The notes: a model not told the origin generated them from the sequence alone. A DNA stretch of 64,000 bases from Phyllobacterium bourgognense (GCF_003337575.1 NZ_QPJM01000003.1:1-64000), one strand, 5' to 3'; shown: positions 1 through 8,446, numbered from the stretch's first letter. Translations and numbers: made by a program.

Positions 1-166
1 AGCAGCATAAAACATCGTCATCTCCCTTCATCTCGGTCAAGCCGGGATAGTAGTGGGAGCTCGTCCCTGGGGGGACCGCCCGATTACACATGCTTCGCGC
101 CAATTGCTGTCATTGCCACGCTTCGCGAACTCGATATTCTGCGACTCGATGAATGGAGCAGCAATA

Positions 167-811
167 ATGAAGACAGCAATCGTGTTCGACTGTGAGTTTC
201 TGTGCATTCAGGGATCGCAAAGTCGGTTTTGGTGCGCAGCCATCGATCCCGATCCTGTCATTGCGCAAATCGGAGCCGTCAAACTCGGCCTTGAAGGCGA
301 TTTTCCAATCCTGGATACGCTTAAATCGTACGTTCGGCCTATCGATCGTTTTGGCAAAAGGCACCCGCTTGATCCCTACTTCACCAATCTGACGGGTATC
401 ACCGAGCACAACATGGATTCCGAGGGCGTAGCGTTGCAGGATGGCCTCGCCGCCTTGGACAGCTTCTCGGATGGTGCGCGGTTTTGGTCTTGGGGCAAGG
501 ACGAACTAAACATGATCGCTATCAGTTGCTATGTAGCAGGACTACAGCCGCCAATTCCCGCCCAGCGGTTCGACAACGCTGTCAAGCTTCTTGTCGCAGC
601 GGGGATGCCAATAGAAGATTTAGCGAAGACGCCCAGTAACAAGCTGGCCGACTACTACGGTGTCGAACATCCTCCATTGCAGGGGCATGATGCGCTCGAT
701 GACGCGCTCTCAATATCGTACACGTTGCGACATCTAATGAAGGCGGGGAAACTTCAGCCCGAAGTTTTCGATCTACCACAAATGGCGCCAATCGCGGACA
801 TTGCAGGTTAG
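167..811 (+). CDS. DEDDh-type 3'-5' exonuclease family protein
   Basis: A 214-residue RNase H-fold exonuclease-like protein. The first acidic pair of the DEDD tetrad is in VFDCEF (D8, E10), and the C-terminal HDALDDA motif carries the His and last Asp of a DEDDh enzyme. Family members remove nucleotides from the 3' end of RNA or DNA with two metal ions; the substrate cannot be told here. The frame is open from 53, but I chose ATG 167 because the protein aligns with the family from MKTAIVFD and GGAG lies about 10 nt upstream. Its stop codon overlaps that of the convergent methyltransferase gene. Confidence 0.8.
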   Translation: MKTAIVFDCEFLCIQGSQSRFWCAAIDPDPVIAQIGAVKLGLEGDFPILDTLKSYVRPIDRFGKRHPLDPYFTNLTGITEHNMDSEGVALQDGLAALDSFSDGARFWSWGKDELNMIAISCYVAGLQPPIPAQRFDNAVKLLVAAGMPIEDLAKTPSNKLADYYGVEHPPLQGHDALDDALSISYTLRHLMKAGKLQPEVFDLPQMAPIADIAG

Positions 812-1587
812 CCCGTGACCTGTCCCGCCACGAGAAAGGCCTGATCCCAGACGATCGTGCCGCCGACAGCGCGATGTTCATCCTCGATCCGTTGTGCGAG
901 AGTATCCGGTTGAACCTCTTCCGCCGAGGCAACAGAATGTTCGATCAAGCGTGGCAGCATGATCCGCATGAGGGTCGGGAGGAAGGAAGGTTCACCGGGC
1001 TGGATCAGAACGCCTTCATTGCGTGCCTGAGCGATCGAAAGCCCCTGTGAGCGCATCTGTTCAACGAGGCGCAGACCAAGTGTCACATCGCCGCCCTCGG
1101 CCGCAACTGTGTCCCATATCCAGTCGTAAAGACGTTGATGCAGAGGAAGGGCTGCAAGACCGAAGGGAAGATTGGCGCGCGCGTGTTCCTGAAAGGCCAG
1201 TATCGCCCCAGGCTTCGCAAGTCCGACCAGCCGAGCGAGCGTGGCGGAAGCGTCTGGGAGATACATCAGAACACGGCGTCCGACGATCACATCGAAGCGA
1301 CCTAGATCGTGCAGATCGTCCGCCAGATCGACCGCGTGATAAGTGATCGGCGCCGCATCCGGTTCACCTCCTGCGGCACGTGCCAGTGCCAGCGCCGCTT
1401 CGCTCCTGTCAACTGCAACAACCTCGCCCTGCGGCCCGGCCAGCCTCGCGACGAACCGGCTAAGGTCACCGTTCCCACAGCCGATATCGAGAACCCGCGA
1501 CCCCGTTCTGATGCCAGCGCTCTCAAAAAATCGAGGGCTTGCTGAATTGGCCGGATTGGCCGGCGCTCCACTGACTGATTGTAACAT
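808..1587 (-). CDS. class I SAM-dependent methyltransferase
   Basis: 259 residues with a Rossmann-type methyltransferase fold. Motif I is VLDIGCGNGDL near residue 34, followed by the acidic VVAVDRSE end of beta 2 and an IVGRRVLMYLP motif. The layout resembles UbiE/arsenite-methyltransferase-like small-molecule enzymes, and the substrate is unknown. The upstream DNA has no clear Shine-Dalgarno, so the start is uncertain. A TGTAACA/TGTTACA-like palindrome covers the start codon, suggesting repressor control. The gene is convergent with the exonuclease and their stops overlap by 3 nt. Confidence 0.8.
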   Translation of the reverse strand: MLQSVSGAPANPANSASPRFFESAGIRTGSRVLDIGCGNGDLSRFVARLAGPQGEVVAVDRSEAALALARAAGGEPDAAPITYHAVDLADDLHDLGRFDVIVGRRVLMYLPDASATLARLVGLAKPGAILAFQEHARANLPFGLAALPLHQRLYDWIWDTVAAEGGDVTLGLRLVEQMRSQGLSIAQARNEGVLIQPGEPSFLPTLMRIMLPRLIEHSVASAEEVQPDTLAQRIEDEHRAVGGTIVWDQAFLVAGQVTG

Positions 1588-1594
1588 TGTTACA
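1580..1594. promoter_or_regulatory. 15-nt palindrome overlapping methyltransferase start (TetR-like operator candidate)
   Basis: TGTAACATTGTTACA reads nearly the same on both strands (only the central base breaks symmetry). It covers the ATG of the leftward methyltransferase gene. TGTAAC-N3-GTTACA dyads are common TetR-family operators, but no TetR gene is adjacent, so the assignment is inference. Confidence 0.35.
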
Positions 1595-1891
1595 TCGTAA
1601 GGGAGGAGTGCTTTTCCGACAAGGGGTACTGACCGCCAATCCGCACAGTCGTCTCTTGGCCCACCAAGGCCATCGTACAGTGCGCAAGGCTTCTGGGTTA
1701 ACGATCAGGTTAGTCTGCTTCGGGCCCAACAGCGGTCATTATCGTCGAGGAGCTTGATCTTCGAAGCACAGAATTGGACATGACGGTTCAGGGCTCAAAG
1801 TTTGCGGCTAATGTGCGCTTGCTGGTGTGGCACTTCATTTGAGAGTACTTTCGTTGGATTGGTCTATATCGCGCTCGGGAGGAGCTCCGCG
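1595..1891. other. divergent intergenic region, no gene seen
   Basis: About 300 nt between the divergent methyltransferase and cupredoxin genes. Apart from the operator-like palindrome at its left edge and the GGAGG ribosome site at 1878-1883, I see no structured RNA, repeat or convincing ORF. Confidence 0.5.
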
Positions 1892-2482
1892 ATGGCGTGC
1901 CGTGCCCATATTGCCTTTCTCGCCTTCATCGTTTTGGGACTGTTGCCTGGAATTGCACTGGCCGGCGAGCCTTTCGTACCGAGCTGGATCAAGAACGTAC
2001 CCGCAGCAAAAACCGTGGCGATAGAGATTGTTGCCGATTGGAATCAGGTCGAACGGTATCGCAGGGACAACATCCGGACCGACATTATCGATTTCAACGG
2101 ATACTGGGGCGGCAATCTTACCATAATCGTCCCAACGGATTGGTCAGTAGAGATCACGTTCATCAATGGCTCCTTGTCTTTCCCGCATAGCCTGATGGTG
2201 ACCAGGGTCTATGCTCAATCAGAAATGCCGGTGAAGTTGACGGCCAAGGATGCTGTCTGGGGGGCGTATACCGATCCGCCAGAGGGAATCAAATATAATG
2301 AGCGAAGGCAAATCAACTTTGTCGCTATGCAGGCCGGAAAATATTTCCTCGCCTGTGCGAGGCAAACACATCTGATGGACGGTCACTGGATCGGTTTCGA
2401 GGTGAGAAACAACCTCGACCAAGCGGTAGCGGTCGTCCATGACGACAAGTTTCCGCAGGATCAGCCTGCGGGACGTCCGTAG
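1892..2482 (+). CDS. exported sulfocyanin-like blue-copper (cupredoxin) protein
   Basis: 196 residues. It begins with a signal peptide (MACRAHIAFLAF... cleaved near ALAGEP), then a beta-rich domain with an FPHSL histidine and a C-terminal LACARQTHLMDGHW motif. Those elements match the type 1 copper loop of the sulfocyanin/SoxE family: one His upstream, then Cys-x4-His. The position where sulfocyanins usually carry the axial Met after Cys-x4-His-x4 is His here; a Met two residues after the His is an alternative ligand. Likely a periplasmic electron carrier or copper-binding protein. ATG 1892 was chosen over the longer frame because it starts the signal peptide and follows GGAGG. Confidence 0.65.
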   Translation: MACRAHIAFLAFIVLGLLPGIALAGEPFVPSWIKNVPAAKTVAIEIVADWNQVERYRRDNIRTDIIDFNGYWGGNLTIIVPTDWSVEITFINGSLSFPHSLMVTRVYAQSEMPVKLTAKDAVWGAYTDPPEGIKYNERRQINFVAMQAGKYFLACARQTHLMDGHWIGFEVRNNLDQAVAVVHDDKFPQDQPAGRP

Positions 2483-2684
2483 ATCTGCGCCACCCTCCGC
2501 TGCCTTCTGGCTTGTCGACAAATGGACCGGCGGCCAGCCTGGTTTCGCGTAGTGGCAAGGCTGACTGCTTCAATTATCGCCAGCTAGCTGCATCTTCGAT
2601 GTCGAACACACGATATATGGGCAACATACTGGAGAACCCGCCCATCGTGTAACTTTCACTTATAACTCTCCGAGGATTGCGGTC

Positions 2685-3644
2685 ATGATCAGGGTAAGTG
2701 CTTTTTTCGTCGTGTTGAGCTTCGCGTCATTTTTTGGCACAGCCACATTCGCTTTGGAGAACACACTGGAAATCCAATCCCGCACCTTATCGGACGAGGA
2801 TTTCCTTAAAGGCAACCAGAAAGCAGGGATACCTGTCGTGCTTAAGGGTGTTCTGAGCGGCCCGGACGACAAAGGCAAACTTACTGTCGTCATCTTGCTC
2901 CACGGCACCGATGGTCCTGGGAGTGGAGCAGTGTGGGGATGGTCGAGGTTTCTCAACAGTATAGGTATAGCTACACTGAGCCTGGACAGCTACACGGCCC
3001 GGGGTCTCACCCAAGCGTCAACCGATCAATCTCAGTTCGGCCAGTTTACGCAGATCTACGATGCATACCGGGCTGCGGATGCACTGGCCGAACACCCGGA
3101 TATTGACGCGTCCCGTGTTGCACTGATGGGATTCTCCCGCGGCGGCAACACGGCTTTGTATTCGGCAATGATACGGTTTCAGCGATCATTCGGCCCTTCC
3201 AGGGCTCAAATCGTAGCGCATCTGCCCTTTTACCCTGCCTGCAATTTCCAGCTTGTCGACGAATTGAAGGTTGCGGCCGTACCAATTCGCGAATTCCACG
3301 GCGCTGACGACGACTGGACACCACCTGCTCCTTGTCGTTCCTATATAGAGCGTCTGGCCAAGGCAGGTAACGACGCAACAATGACCGAGTACGATGGCGC
3401 ACTGCATGGGTTCGACAGTCCGCGCAATCCCGCACGCTTTGCCGATCCAGACAATCAGACGTCGCGAAATTGCTGGCGCAAGGAAGAGGATGGAAAGTTG
3501 TTGAATGCAGCGACGGGCCGTCCCTTCAGCTATGCCGACACCTGCGTCGAATATGGCCCGAGCTCTCAGTACAATGACACGGCAACCACGGCGGCTCAGG
3601 CAGCGGTGAAGGTGATTTTGTCCGAGGTGTTTGGTCGAAAGTAA
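2685..3644 (+). CDS. exported dienelactone-hydrolase-like alpha/beta hydrolase
   Basis: 319 residues with an N-terminal signal peptide (residues 1-24, cut near TFALE). The alpha/beta-hydrolase core has an oxyanion-loop LLHGTDG, a nucleophile elbow GFSRGG with Ser (DLHs proper usually have Cys), an Asp in HGADDDWTPP and a His in ALHGFDS. The domain matches the dienelactone hydrolase superfamily, and the Ser nucleophile suggests a general periplasmic esterase rather than a true DLH. It stands alone, with 200 nt of unannotated DNA upstream. Substrate unknown. Confidence 0.75.
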   Translation: MIRVSAFFVVLSFASFFGTATFALENTLEIQSRTLSDEDFLKGNQKAGIPVVLKGVLSGPDDKGKLTVVILLHGTDGPGSGAVWGWSRFLNSIGIATLSLDSYTARGLTQASTDQSQFGQFTQIYDAYRAADALAEHPDIDASRVALMGFSRGGNTALYSAMIRFQRSFGPSRAQIVAHLPFYPACNFQLVDELKVAAVPIREFHGADDDWTPPAPCRSYIERLAKAGNDATMTEYDGALHGFDSPRNPARFADPDNQTSRNCWRKEEDGKLLNAATGRPFSYADTCVEYGPSSQYNDTATTAAQAAVKVILSEVFGRK

Positions 3645-3770
3645 GTGGCATGACGTCAACCTGCCGACCCGCCACGTATTGCCATATCGGCAGCCTCTCT
3701 TCAAAGGATGAACATCGTCCGCTTCGTGCCACAAGCGGTTGGGCAGCTCCTTCGATGTCCTAACTACGGG

Positions 3771-4094
3771 CTAGGCTCTCGTCGGGAGCAGAATAACAGC
3801 GGCACCCACGAGGCAGATAATTGCCCCTGTCACGTCCCACCGATCAGGCTTGCTGTTTTCGACGAGCCACAGCCATAAGATCGAGGCGACGATGTAAACC
3901 CCGCCATAAGCCGCATAAGCGCGTCCCGCCGCGGCGGTATCAACGAAAGTAAGAAGGTACGCAAATAGCGACAGTGAGGCCATGCCGGGTATGATCCAAA
4001 GCACCGACTTGTCGAGCCTGAGCCACGCCCAGAAGGAGAAGCAACCGGCGATTTCCGCGACGGCGGCGCCAGCATATACGAGCATCGTCAACAT
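3771..4094 (-). CDS. YnfA/UPF0060 family small membrane protein
   Basis: 107 residues and four predicted membrane helices, with the family signatures [14 protein letters not shown] near the N-terminus and [12 protein letters not shown] in the middle. YnfA proteins resemble SMR transporters in size and have been linked to efflux of cationic compounds. Length is typical for the family. It reads leftward between two convergent or unrelated units, and the nearby MerR/CDF pair suggests a small resistance neighbourhood. Confidence 0.9.
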   Translation of the reverse strand: MLTMLVYAGAAVAEIAGCFSFWAWLRLDKSVLWIIPGMASLSLFAYLLTFVDTAAAGRAYAAYGGVYIVASILWLWLVENSKPDRWDVTGAIICLVGAAVILLPTRA

Positions 4095-4172
4095 GGCTCA
4101 CCCATTATGTGGGTTCCGCAGCGCGGGCTAGAGGTCTTGCTCCGTTTGTCATTGCGGACAATCGCCATCCGA

Positions 4173-4598
4173 TCAGTTGTCAGTTAAGCGGCCATGCCGG
4201 TGGCTGTTGTCTGCCAAGGTCTCGATTACGCGGCATTCAGCGACCCGGCCACAGGCGCATTCCTCGAGCATCCGTTGCAATTCCGCTCGCAGGGCGCTGA
4301 GGCTGGCAATGCGTTCCTCGACCTCAGCGAGGCGCACTGATGCGATCCTGTCGGCAACGCTGCAAGATTGATCCGGATTGTCCTGCAGCGAGAGAAGCGC
4401 GCGGATTGCCTCGATGTTGAAGCCGAGCTCACGCGCATGCCTGATGAAGGCAAGTCGCGCTACACTCGTCTTGTCGTAGCGTCTTTGCTGCCCTTCCGTG
4501 CGAGGTGGGGGTGCCAAGAGGCCAATCTGTTCATAGTAGCGTATGGTTGGCACCTTTACCTGTGTGCGCCGCGCGAGTTCGCCAATCGAAAAATCCAT
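4173..4598 (-). CDS. MerR-family metal-responsive regulator (ZntR/CadR-like)
   Basis: 141 residues. A winged-helix MerR domain (FSIGELARRTQVKVPTIRYY) is followed by a dimerisation helix and a C-terminal metal loop. Cys79, Cys114, Cys116 and Cys122 occupy positions like those binding Zn/Cd/Pb in ZntR-type regulators. Start at 4598 chosen because MDFSIGELA is the canonical MerR N-terminus. It is divergent from a CDF efflux gene, and the 65-nt gap holds the long-spacer promoter typical of MerR targets. Likely activates the efflux gene when thiophilic divalent metal rises. Confidence 0.88.
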   Translation of the reverse strand: MDFSIGELARRTQVKVPTIRYYEQIGLLAPPPRTEGQQRRYDKTSVARLAFIRHARELGFNIEAIRALLSLQDNPDQSCSVADRIASVRLAEVEERIASLSALRAELQRMLEECACGRVAECRVIETLADNSHRHGRLTDN

Positions 4599-4609
4599 GA
4601 AAAAACCTC

Positions 4610-4640
4610 TTGAACCTCTAGTCACTATAGGGACTAGGTT
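4610..4640 (+). promoter_or_regulatory. MerR-type promoter with 19-bp spacer
   Basis: TTGAAC (4610-4615) and TAGGTT (4635-4640) are separated by 19 bp, longer than the usual 17, as at MerR-activated promoters. The spacer contains an imperfect dyad (AACC-TC-TAGTC against GACTAGGTT). It sits between merR-like and CDF genes, and AAGGAGG follows at 4651-4657. Confidence 0.75.
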
Positions 4641-4663
4641 GCCAACAATAAAGGAGGCACTGC

Positions 4664-5404
4664 ATGGCTGAACATTGCTGTAACCACGAAACGAGCACTT
4701 CTTGCGCACCGGCCCCGTTGGTCCTTCCGGTGGACAAGGCAGCCGCCCTCGACAAGGTTGAAGACACTTGCTGTTCCGGTGGAGTGCCAATCTTCGACGG
4801 TGTAGACCCGCGCTACAAACGAATACTCTGGACTGTGATTGCCATCAACGGGGCGATGTTCCTGACCGAGATGGTTGCTGGTCAGCTGGCGGGTTCGCAA
4901 GCGCTAAAGGCGGATGCCCTGGATTTCCTGGCTGACACCGTCACCTATGGGTTGAGCCTCGCCGTGATCGGGGCAAGCCTGCGCACCCGCGCGACAGCCG
5001 CCCTGTTCAAGGGACTCTCGCTTTCCGTCATGGCTGTGTGGGTCTTTGGTTCGACCGTCTATCAAGTCTTTGTCCTCGGACTACCGAGCGCCGAGGTGAT
5101 GGGTGTGATCGGTTTCTTGGCGCTGGCTGCAAACCTTGGCTCCGTTCTCCTGCTGCGACCTTATAAAGATGGCGACGCGAATGTTCGGTCTGTCTGGCTC
5201 TGCTCCCGCAATGACGCGATCGGCAACGTTGTGGTTATGGCTGCGGCTTTTGGAGTGTGGGGCACATCGACCGCATGGCCTGACCTGGCAGTTGCAGCAC
5301 TCATGGCAGGTATCTTCCTTACATCTTCGGTGCAAATCCTCCGACAGGCGTGGAGCGAGTATCACGAGGGAAAACGCCACGCTTCTCCGGTTGCTGTGGG
5401 GTGA
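4664..5404 (+). CDS. cation diffusion facilitator (CDF) metal efflux protein
   Basis: 246 residues. The N-terminal 40 residues are rich in Cys and His (EHCCNHETSTSCAP, DTCCSGG), a probable metal-sensing or capture tail. Five or six membrane helices follow. Helix 2 carries DALDFLAD and helix 5 NDAIGN, matching the paired acidic/His sites for divalent cations in CDF proteins. The C-terminal cytoplasmic domain of classic CDFs is nearly absent. AAGGAGG lies 6 nt before ATG. The divergent MerR regulator suggests Zn, Cd, Co or Pb; which ion is not readable. Confidence 0.85.
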   Translation: MAEHCCNHETSTSCAPAPLVLPVDKAAALDKVEDTCCSGGVPIFDGVDPRYKRILWTVIAINGAMFLTEMVAGQLAGSQALKADALDFLADTVTYGLSLAVIGASLRTRATAALFKGLSLSVMAVWVFGSTVYQVFVLGLPSAEVMGVIGFLALAANLGSVLLLRPYKDGDANVRSVWLCSRNDAIGNVVVMAAAFGVWGTSTAWPDLAVAALMAGIFLTSSVQILRQAWSEYHEGKRHASPVAVG

Positions 5405-5636
5405 AAGGTAAATCTGCTATTTCGCCAGCCAAACCACTGGTTCTTTATAAGATTTTGATATTTCCGCACCAAACCTACAATCGATTTCATATGTCGATCC
5501 GGCTAATCTTCGAATGTCTGCGCAAGGGGGTTCGTTGCTGGCTGGACTTCATATGAACCGGCCGGAAATGATCATCGGACAAAATGGCCCTGCGCGGCTT
5601 CGACGCGCGGTCCGTTCGCATTTGGAGGTTACGGTT

Positions 5637-5714
5637 ATGCGTGATCTGTCTATTCTGCTCGCTGTTGCTGTCGTCCTGATCCTGGTGTTCCAGACGCAGC
5701 GCAAACACCGCTAG
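5637..5714 (+). CDS. 25-aa single-pass membrane peptide
   Basis: A tiny frame, MRDLSILLAVAVVLILVFQTQ and four more residues: one hydrophobic helix with a basic tail. TTTGGAGGTT puts a strong GGAGG 8 nt before ATG, which is the main support. No homologue recognised. It could be a real small membrane protein or chance; the RBS tips the balance slightly. Confidence 0.45.
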   Translation: MRDLSILLAVAVVLILVFQTQRKHR

Positions 5715-5783
5715 ACGGCTTTAGAGCAAGTTTTGTCTATTCAGAGTCGTCCGCCATGCCCATGCGGCCATCGAGACCCTGCG

Positions 5784-5830
5784 CGGCCTTGTCCCCTCAA
5801 GTTTCTGAGGGTCGGGCCTCGTTTATTTTA
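5784..5830. terminator. weak hairpin, possible terminator
   Basis: CCCTCA-AGTTTC-TGAGGG forms a 6-bp stem, followed after a short GC stretch by the T-rich TTTATTTTA. It could end the small peptide transcript or the leftward small gene on the other side. Low confidence because the T-run is not adjacent to the stem. Confidence 0.3.
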
Positions 5831-5846
5831 ACGTGCAGGCAGGATG

Positions 5847-5966
5847 TTACGAACAGAGTTGACAGATACCGACAGCGATCGAGACAGCAAAGCCAAAGAT
5901 GAGCAAATGGCACCACATCGGGGTGGTGTAATGCATGATATTGTCGTCTTCATCATCGTCGTGCAT
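5847..5966 (-). CDS. 39-aa acidic-headed membrane peptide
   Basis: MHDDDEDDN starts an acidic head of about ten residues, followed by one hydrophobic segment (CHLLIFGFAVSIAVGICQL). AAGAGGAG lies 6 nt before the chosen ATG at 5966, a good ribosome site. Function unknown; the charge pattern suggests an inner-membrane peptide with a cytoplasmic acidic end. Confidence 0.5.
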   Translation of the reverse strand: MHDDDEDDNIMHYTTPMWCHLLIFGFAVSIAVGICQLCS

Positions 5967-6122
5967 GAATGCTCCTCTTGACGCTGAGCCGTCCCCTATC
6001 AATTCAATGTGAACGTTGGATGTCAAGAGGCAAGAGAAGTTGTCGACGGCCACGTTGCCGTTAGATTGGACATCGTTGCAGTTTCAACTATCCTTCTTTG
6101 GGCACCAAAAAAGGATGATGAA

Positions 6123-6626
6123 ATGACAGTCCATGCCTCGTTTGCGGCGGTGGTGCTCGGCGCCGTGATGGCTGTTCTGCCGGCGCGTGCCGAGTCCACA
6201 GTGCCGGTTGCAGTGGCAAATTTTGACTTTCTTGACACCTCCGGTGAACCGGTCGATCAGAGCGACGCGCACAAGCGGAGGCTGAAGGCGCTCGCTGATT
6301 TTCTGCGCGATCAGTTGGCTGCCAGCGGCAAGGTAAAACTCGTCACGCTGCCTTGCGAGGCCTCGCAATGCACGGCAGCGGACCCGGGCTTCGAACCGCT
6401 TGCCCGGCAGGCAAGGCAGGCAGGAGCACGTTTTGTCGTTATCGGCATCGTCGAAAAGACCAGCACATTGATCGGCTGGGTCAAATATTCTGTGCTCAAT
6501 GTCGACGACCAGCGCGCGGTTTGCGGGGAATTGATCACCTACCGCGGCGATACGGACGAATCCTGGCGCCGCGCAGCGAAGTTTTCGGCGGGACAGATCG
6601 TCAACCGCTGCCAATTCGGCGGGTGA
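6123..6626 (+). CDS. DUF2380-like exported protein
   Basis: 167 residues. A signal peptide (MTVHASFAAVVLGAVMAVLP, cleaved near ARAES) precedes a domain beginning VPVAVANFDFLDTSGE, typical of DUF2380-type periplasmic proteins. Cys residues around LPCEASQCTA and near the C-terminus may form disulfides. ATG 6123 preferred over the longer frame because it begins the signal peptide and follows AAGGATGATG. Function unknown. Confidence 0.65.
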   Translation: MTVHASFAAVVLGAVMAVLPARAESTVPVAVANFDFLDTSGEPVDQSDAHKRRLKALADFLRDQLAASGKVKLVTLPCEASQCTAADPGFEPLARQARQAGARFVVIGIVEKTSTLIGWVKYSVLNVDDQRAVCGELITYRGDTDESWRRAAKFSAGQIVNRCQFGG

Positions 6627-6642
6627 TTACTGTCCGCTCGCT

Positions 6643-6972
6643 TTAGCTGTAGGCGAGTTTCGGGGCGGGCGGCGCGTTGACATAAGCCTCTTTCTGGCGA
6701 AGCTCCGCAACCTTCAGCTCGGCCGCCGCCGCAAGGTCAGAGAATATACTGTCCAGCGCATCGGCGGCTTCATGCAATGCCTCGACAAGGTCGACTGCGC
6801 CGATCTCCCTGGCCAGGTTTCGCATTTCTTCCGCGTGATTTTCCAGAAAGATGTGCAGCCGCGTTGCCTGATCCAGTGTCAGGCGCTCATAGGCGAGGAA
6901 CCTTGGTATCTTTTCGCTCAGCTGCCCCGCAAGGTCGTTTTTCTCGCGAAGTATATCCAACCATAGTGCCAT
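6643..6972 (-). CDS. hypothetical helical protein
   Basis: 109 residues, almost entirely predicted alpha-helix, without signal peptide or membrane segment, ending in a proline-containing tail (NAPPAPKLAYS). Unrecognised. A purine-rich ACCTTGC/GGAGACC context precedes the start. It is convergent with the DUF2380 gene 16 nt away. Cytoplasmic helical bundle is all that can be said. Confidence 0.55.
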   Translation of the reverse strand: MALWLDILREKNDLAGQLSEKIPRFLAYERLTLDQATRLHIFLENHAEEMRNLAREIGAVDLVEALHEAADALDSIFSDLAAAAELKVAELRQKEAYVNAPPAPKLAYS

Positions 6973-7267
6973 GCAAGGTCTCCGATGTGCCGGACGAAAT
7001 CCTTACAGATGAGTGACGCAACGTCAATTAATCGTCAAGGTTAGATGCCCGTAATGCAGATGTATTATGAGGCTAAATCGGAAAGAAGGTTATATGGCAT
7101 AGTTTTTCTTGGATAGTGGCACCATCTCATGGAAAGTACTTTGCCCATTAACATGTCCCGGCCCTGAGCCGGCCTTTGCGGTCCCGACACGCCAATGTCA
7201 CTTTTTCTCACGCTCAAAAACGGCTATGTCTCGGACCCTGGGTGCGATTGCAATATCGGAAGCCTTT

Positions 7268-8446
7268 ATGACCAATGACTTTCAGGCCGACATCGATGCG
7301 ATCGGCCGGATTGATGCGGTACCGATGATCCTCGATGTCGTTTGCCGCAGTACCGGCATGGGCTTTGCCGCCGTAGCGCGAGTAACGGAAGATCGCTGGA
7401 TCGCCTGCCAGGTTCTGGATGCGATCGAATTTGGCCTCAAGCCTGGCGATGAACTGAAGCTGAAAACCACCATCTGCGATGAAATCCGCGAAAGCCGCGA
7501 GGCGGTGGTCATCGACGAAGTCTCGAACGATCCAGTTTATTCCAATCATCACACGCCGGCGATCTACGGCTTCCAGAGCTATATTTCGATGCCTGTCATC
7601 CTCCCGGATGGTTCGTTTTTCGGCACGCTTTGTGCCATCGATCCACGGCCGGCACGCCTCAACAATCCCGAGACGATTGGCATGTTCAAACTGTTTGCCG
7701 AACTGATCGCCCTTCATCTGCATGCGAATGAGCGTCTGGCGAGAACGGAAGCGGCTCTTCTCGACGAGCGCAAGATTTCCGAATTCCGCGAGCAATTCGT
7801 CGCCGTGCTTGGCCACGATCTGCGCAATCCGGTAGCGTCGATCGATTCTGGAACGCGCATGCTGCTTCGCTCGCAACTGGATGAGAAAGCGACGGACATC
7901 GTCAAGCTGATCCGCGGCAGCGTCGTTCGCATGTCGGGCCTGATCGACAATGTGCTCGACCTGGCGCGCGCCCGGCTAGGGGATGGCGTTGTGCTGGAAC
8001 TCGACGATGCGGAACCGTTGAAGCCGACACTGGTTCAGGTCATCGATGAATTGGCTTCCGTTCGGACAGGCCACGTTGTCGAGGCGCATCTCGATTTCGA
8101 AGATCCACTGAAATGCGACCGGGGCAGGATCGGCCAGCTCCTGTCGAATCTCCTCGGCAATGCCCTGATGCACGGTTCTGAGGATGGTCCCATTCGCGTC
8201 AACGCATCGATTGATGATGGCGTCTTTGAGTTGTGGGTCTCCAACACCGGCGACCCAATCCCGCCGGAAGCAATGGCGCAATTATTCCTGCCGTTCTTCC
8301 GGCGCGAAGCGCGGGCCGGCCAGCAGGGGCTGGGGCTCGGGCTTTATATCGCCTCGGAAATCGCGCGCGTGCATGGCGGGACGCTGGAGGTTTCCTCGAC
8401 TCCGGAAGAAACGCGGTTCACCTTCCGCATGCCGCTGGTCCAATAG
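7268..8446 (+). CDS. GAF-domain sensor histidine kinase
   Basis: 392 residues, no membrane segment. An N-terminal GAF domain (about 15-160, ending in GSFFGTLCAIDPRPARL) is followed by a HisKA dimerisation helix with FVAVLGHDLRNP, whose His is the phosphorylation site. The HATPase domain has an N box (LLSNLLGNALMHG), G1 (VSNTGDPIP) and G2 (GLGLGLYIA). It is a soluble kinase that probably senses a small ligand or chromophore. No response regulator gene is adjacent, so it is an orphan. ATG 7268 chosen because GGAAG lies upstream; ATG 7226 is an in-frame alternative. Confidence 0.87.
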   Translation: MTNDFQADIDAIGRIDAVPMILDVVCRSTGMGFAAVARVTEDRWIACQVLDAIEFGLKPGDELKLKTTICDEIRESREAVVIDEVSNDPVYSNHHTPAIYGFQSYISMPVILPDGSFFGTLCAIDPRPARLNNPETIGMFKLFAELIALHLHANERLARTEAALLDERKISEFREQFVAVLGHDLRNPVASIDSGTRMLLRSQLDEKATDIVKLIRGSVVRMSGLIDNVLDLARARLGDGVVLELDDAEPLKPTLVQVIDELASVRTGHVVEAHLDFEDPLKCDRGRIGQLLSNLLGNALMHGSEDGPIRVNASIDDGVFELWVSNTGDPIPPEAMAQLFLPFFRREARAGQQGLGLGLYIASEIARVHGGTLEVSSTPEETRFTFRMPLVQ

